Made by a program: the position numbers and the translations under genes. Shown piece by piece: positions 6,707 through 9,503 of a DNA stretch of 9,503 nucleotides. Location: positions 932 through 10,434 of the forward strand of contig JAHDWY010000090.1 of the NCBI GenBank assembly GCA_023384315.1. Reading direction: 5' to 3'. The notes below the pieces were generated by a model. That model worked only from the letters and a program-made list of their open reading frames with translations. It ran no database searches and had not been told where the DNA came from. The DNA is from Candidatus Hydrogenedentota bacterium. GTDB taxonomy: Bacteria > Hydrogenedentota > Hydrogenedentia > Hydrogenedentales > SLHB01. Position 1 is the first letter of the stretch, and each line of letters starts with the position of its first letter.

Positions 6707-6709
6707 ATG

Positions 6710-7834
6710 CTATACCTGAATGCCTTGTTTGCGTTGCTGGGGTTTCGCCGCGGGGATTTCGCCTTCCGGCGCCATGGCCCGGGCGTTCGCTTCAAATTCT
6801 TCGGGCTGCTGTGCCCGGCCGAGCGCGTCTTCGTACTTGATGATACCCTTCCGAAAGAGCGCGAGGAGATGTTCGTCCAGCAAGTTCATGCCGTACTTGT
6901 GTCCGGTCTGGATGGCGGACGTGATGCGGAAAGACTTGTTCTCACGAATGAGGTTCTGGATGGCCGGCGTCGTAATCATCACTTCAAATGCGGCGACGCG
7001 CCCAAAACCGCTCTTGCGCGGGACAAGTGACTGGGAAATGATGGCTTTGAGGTTACCCGCAAGCTGGGTCCGAATCTGTTCCTGCTGATTTGTCGGGAAC
7101 GCGTCGACAAGACGGTCGATCGTACGCACGGCGCCGGTCGTGTGCAGGGTGCCGAACACCAAGTGCCCGGTTTCGGCTGCGGTCACGGCCGCGCCGATGG
7201 TGTCAAGGTCACGCATTTCCCCGACCAGAATCACGTCCGGGTCCTGACGCAACGCGCGGCGCAGGGCCTCGGAGAACGTGGGCACGTCCACCCCCACTTC
7301 ACGCTGGGTAACGACACCGCGCTTATGGGTGTGGTAATACTCGATGGGGTCTTCAATGGTGATGAAATGGTGGTCGTACTCGGTGTTGAGCCAGTCGATC
7401 ATCGTTGCAAGGCTGGTGCTCTTTCCGGAACCTGTTGGGCCGGTCACCAGGATCAATCCCCGAGGCTGGTTGATCACGGCCTTCAGGCTCTGGGGCAACC
7501 CGATTTCCTCGAAGGTCATGATCTTGCGCGGGATCAATCGCAGCACGAGCCCCACGTAGCCTTTCTGCTTAAAGATGGACACACGGAAACGAGCGATGTC
7601 CTCGAAGGCAAATCCAAAGTCCGAACCGCCGACTTCCTGCAACTCCTGCTGGTTGTCCACCGACGCGATACTCTTCATCAGCCGCTCGGTATCATCCGCG
7701 GTCAGCGGGTTCTCGCCAAAATACTGCAAATGGCCATGCACGCGGCCGACCGGTGGATTGTCTACAGCGAGATGCAAGTCGGATCCATCCCGGTCAATCA
7801 GCATCCGCAGCAAGCTGACCATTTCATACGCCAT
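6710..7834 (-). CDS. pilT: PilT twitching-motility retraction ATPase
   Basis: The product has 374 residues, slightly longer than usual PilT (about 345-360). It starts with a PAS-like N-domain (LLRMLIDRDGSDLHLAVDNP), followed by Walker A GPTGSGKS (132-139), Asp box TIEDPIEYYHTHKRG (159-173), Walker B RQDPDVILVGEMRD (196-209) and His box GHLVFGTLHTT (223-233). AIQNLIRE (291-298) matches the AIRNLIRE motif diagnostic of PilT. It lacks the zinc cysteines of PilB/GspE. PilT depolymerises type IV pili from the cytoplasmic side, driving retraction. The last 30 or so residues are a Glu/Ala/Pro/Gln/Lys-rich tail that looks disordered. ATG 7834 has AAGGAG (7844-7849) 9 bases upstream. It sits between two GspE/PilB genes, 42 bases after one and 17 before the other, so extension and retraction motors are likely co-transcribed. 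Confidence 0.97.
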   Translation of the reverse strand: MAYEMVSLLRMLIDRDGSDLHLAVDNPPVGRVHGHLQYFGENPLTADDTERLMKSIASVDNQQELQEVGGSDFGFAFEDIARFRVSIFKQKGYVGLVLRLIPRKIMTFEEIGLPQSLKAVINQPRGLILVTGPTGSGKSTSLATMIDWLNTEYDHHFITIEDPIEYYHTHKRGVVTQREVGVDVPTFSEALRRALRQDPDVILVGEMRDLDTIGAAVTAAETGHLVFGTLHTTGAVRTIDRLVDAFPTNQQEQIRTQLAGNLKAIISQSLVPRKSGFGRVAAFEVMITTPAIQNLIRENKSFRITSAIQTGHKYGMNLLDEHLLALFRKGIIKYEDALGRAQQPEEFEANARAMAPEGEIPAAKPQQRKQGIQV

Positions 7835-7843
7835 CGAACTTCT

Positions 7844-7849
7844 CTCCTT
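7844..7849 (-). promoter_or_regulatory. Ribosome binding site of pilT
   Basis: AAGGAG on the minus strand, 9 bases before ATG 7834, inside the 42-base gap after the upstream ATPase stop. Confidence 0.65.
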
Positions 7850-7876
7850 GGGTTGTCCGGCCCGAACCGAAACTCC

Positions 7877-9503
7877 TTATACGCTTGCCGGTTGTTTGGC
7901 GTTCCTGAGGGGCTCGTCGGCTTGCGTAACGCGAATCACCTCTTCCACCGATGTGACACCGTTAAGGACCTTTCTCCAACCATCCTCGCGCATGGTGGTC
8001 ATGCCCCCGATCCGGGCCAGGCGCCGCAGGGAACCGGAGGAAGTGTTCTCCATGATGGCGTTGCGGATCTCATCGGTGGTCATCATCAATTCGTAGACGC
8101 CCAACCGCCCGGAATAGCCGGTGTGGTTGCAGTTGTCGCAACCGGCGCCGTGGAAGACCTCGACCTTGCTCCAGTCCACTTTCAATCCCAACCGTTCTTT
8201 TTCGAGATCGGACGGTTGATAGATCTCCTTGCACGTCGAACAAATGGTGCGCACCAAGCGCTGGGCCAAAATGGCGCGCACGCCGGATGCCACCAGAAAT
8301 GGGCGAATTCCAATATCAATCAGTCGGATGAACGCGCTGGGCGCGTCGTTGGTGTGAAGCGTGGAGAACACAAGATGACCGGTCAGAGCCGCCTTGATGG
8401 CGATCTCCGCAGTCTCCTCGTCACGAATCTCACCGACCATCACGATGTCCGGGTCCTGACGGAATATGGCGCGAAGGGCGCGAGAGAAGTTCCAACCGAT
8501 ATCATGCTGAATTTGTACCTGGTTGATGCCGTTCAACTGGTATTCGACGGGGTCTTCCACGGTAATCAGCTTGGTGTCCGGCTGGTTCAACTGGTGCAAC
8601 GACGCGTACAACGTCGTCGTCTTGCCGGAACCGGTAGGTCCGGTAACCAACACGACGCCCGTCGCCTGGCCGAGCAGCTCTTCCCAACGGCGCTGGTCTT
8701 CCGCGGCGAACCCCAACTGACCCAGACCGAGCAGCAAGCCGCTCTTGTCCAAGATACGCATGACCACGCTTTCGCCGTGGGTGGCCGGTAGGGCGCTGAC
8801 GCGCAAGTCGACCATCTTACCGGCAAGCTGAATCTTGATACGGCCGTCTTGCGGAATTCGGCGTTCGGAGATGTCCATCCCCGACATGATCTTCAAGCGC
8901 GAAATGATGGAGGGTTGCGCACGCTTGGGCGGCGGCGGCATGAGATGGAGGATCCCGTCGATCCGGTATCGCACTTTCACATCCCGTTTGCCTGGTTCCA
9001 CGTGAATATCGCTGGCCCGCAGTCGAAATGCTTCCAGAATCAAGTGATTGATATAACGGACAACCGGGCTGTCCGCGTCGTCATCGTCGTCTCCCAGCCC
9101 GCCGCCGATATCCGAATCCATGTCTACGCTGTCGACGCTGATGCTGCTCAAACTGATGTCGCTTGCGGACATGCTGCTGCCGAGGCTGCTCATGGAGGAC
9201 GCCATGGAGCTGACGTTGGACATGGTGCTGAGCGTGCTCATGGTGCTTGCGCTGCTCACCGTCGAGAGCATGCTTTCGACGGTCTTTTCGGTCATACCGT
9301 AATATTTCGCGAGCGCCTCGCGGATTTCTTCCGGCGTGGTCAATTGAGGAATGATGGGGCGATCCAGCAGGCGTTCGAGGTTGTCGAGATGGGTAACGTT
9401 GGTTGGGTCGGCCGTTGCGACGAGAAGGGTGGGGCCTTCTTCACCGATGGGCACGACCTTGTAGAGGGTCGCCACCGACGGTTCGATCATGTTGCGAATG
9501 CGT
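7877..9503 (-). CDS. Second GspE/PilB assembly ATPase (partial, N-terminus off right edge)
   Basis: The frame is open to the right edge, where it reads R-I-R-N before the first visible Met (9490). The residues around that Met (EPSVATLYKVVPIGEEG) lie in the middle of the GspE/PilB N-domain, so the real start is outside the window. Numbering from that Met, the 537 residues contain the end of the N-domain (to about 66), a Ser/Thr/Met-rich linker (about 71-117) and an Asp patch (134-138). Next come RASDIHVEP (158-166), Walker A GPTGSGKT (284-291), Asp box TVEDPVEYQL (310-319), Walker B RQDPDIVMVGEIRD (344-357), His box GHLVFSTLHTN (371-381) and zinc cysteines C417/C420 and C451/C454. All core motor motifs are present, so it should be an active cytoplasmic polymerisation ATPase. 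It is paralogous to the ATPase two genes downstream but differs in its linker. The pilT start follows 42 bases after its stop. Confidence 0.95.
   Translation of the reverse strand, partial: RIRNMIEPSVATLYKVVPIGEEGPTLLVATADPTNVTHLDNLERLLDRPIIPQLTTPEEIREALAKYYGMTEKTVESMLSTVSSASTMSTLSTMSNVSSMASSMSSLGSSMSASDISLSSISVDSVDMDSDIGGGLGDDDDDADSPVVRYINHLILEAFRLRASDIHVEPGKRDVKVRYRIDGILHLMPPPPKRAQPSIISRLKIMSGMDISERRIPQDGRIKIQLAGKMVDLRVSALPATHGESVVMRILDKSGLLLGLGQLGFAAEDQRRWEELLGQATGVVLVTGPTGSGKTTTLYASLHQLNQPDTKLITVEDPVEYQLNGINQVQIQHDIGWNFSRALRAIFRQDPDIVMVGEIRDEETAEIAIKAALTGHLVFSTLHTNDAPSAFIRLIDIGIRPFLVASGVRAILAQRLVRTICSTCKEIYQPSDLEKERLGLKVDWSKVEVFHGAGCDNCNHTGYSGRLGVYELMMTTDEIRNAIMENTSSGSLRRLARIGGMTTMREDGWRKVLNGVTSVEEVIRVTQADEPLRNAKQPASV

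Noticed and set aside
3450..6719. Open plus-strand frame of 1089 codons
   Set aside because: It lies wholly antisense to the gspG start, gspF and pilB/gspE, each with clear family motifs. Its translation is rich in His, Asp, Arg and Val without any domain, which is typical of the antisense frame of GC-rich genes.
7142..8791. Open plus-strand frame of 549 codons
   Set aside because: It is antisense to pilT and the right-edge ATPase, both of which carry intact Walker and His-box motifs; no recognisable domain or Shine-Dalgarno supports it.
9113..9280. Repeat-driven frameshift or phase-variation tract in the ATPase linker
   Set aside because: The DNA is compositionally simple but has no homopolymer or exact short tandem repeat long enough to expect slippage; the frame is intact.

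Overview
The window is a single, tightly packed, leftward (minus-strand) gene block for a type II secretion / type IV pilus-like (T2SS/T4P) envelope machine. Reading along transcription, from right to left, it encodes: the C-terminal bulk of a GspE/PilB assembly ATPase (cut by the right edge), a PilT retraction ATPase, a second complete GspE/PilB ATPase, a GspF/PilC inner-membrane platform protein, a GspG-type major pseudopilin, and three minor (pseudo)pilins of GspH-, GspI/PilV- and GspJ/PilW-like type. The last is unusually large and runs off the left edge. Gaps between genes are 10 to 90 bases, or an ATGA overlap, and most starts carry a visible Shine-Dalgarno sequence. No promoter, terminator, tRNA, rRNA, CRISPR array or insertion sequence is seen, so the block looks like the interior of one operon whose promoter lies beyond the right edge.

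The genes form one machine. The pseudopilins are made with a type III signal (short charged leader, then F-x-x-x-E and a hydrophobic helix) and would be processed by a prepilin peptidase not present here. GspF anchors assembly in the inner membrane. The GspE/PilB ATPases drive polymerisation and PilT drives depolymerisation. GspG carries hallmarks of a T2SS major pseudopilin (DPWG motif and an Asp-rich C-terminal loop), whereas PilT is typical of T4P, so the locus mixes both system types. Secretin, GspL/M or PilMNOP, and prepilin peptidase genes are not in the window.

The host is a Gram-negative-type bacterium with moderately high GC. The gene order, the large divergent minor pseudopilins and the AFTLVELLVVIAIIAILA-type signal recall uncultured PVC-superphylum or Hydrogenedentota-like lineages. 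That placement is an inference with low certainty.

The most unusual observation is in the leftmost gene. After a standard prepilin N-terminus, the protein is at least 483 residues long, and near residues 366-455 it contains a segment that strongly resembles part of the flagellar hook-associated protein FlgK (including NDTSGVLRALGLYGQFF). Other points of interest are a Ser/Thr/Met-rich linker with a poly-Asp patch in the right-edge ATPase, a tandem MshEN-like (c-di-GMP-binding type) motif with altered key residues in the other ATPase, and GC-rich hairpins in two intergenic gaps.
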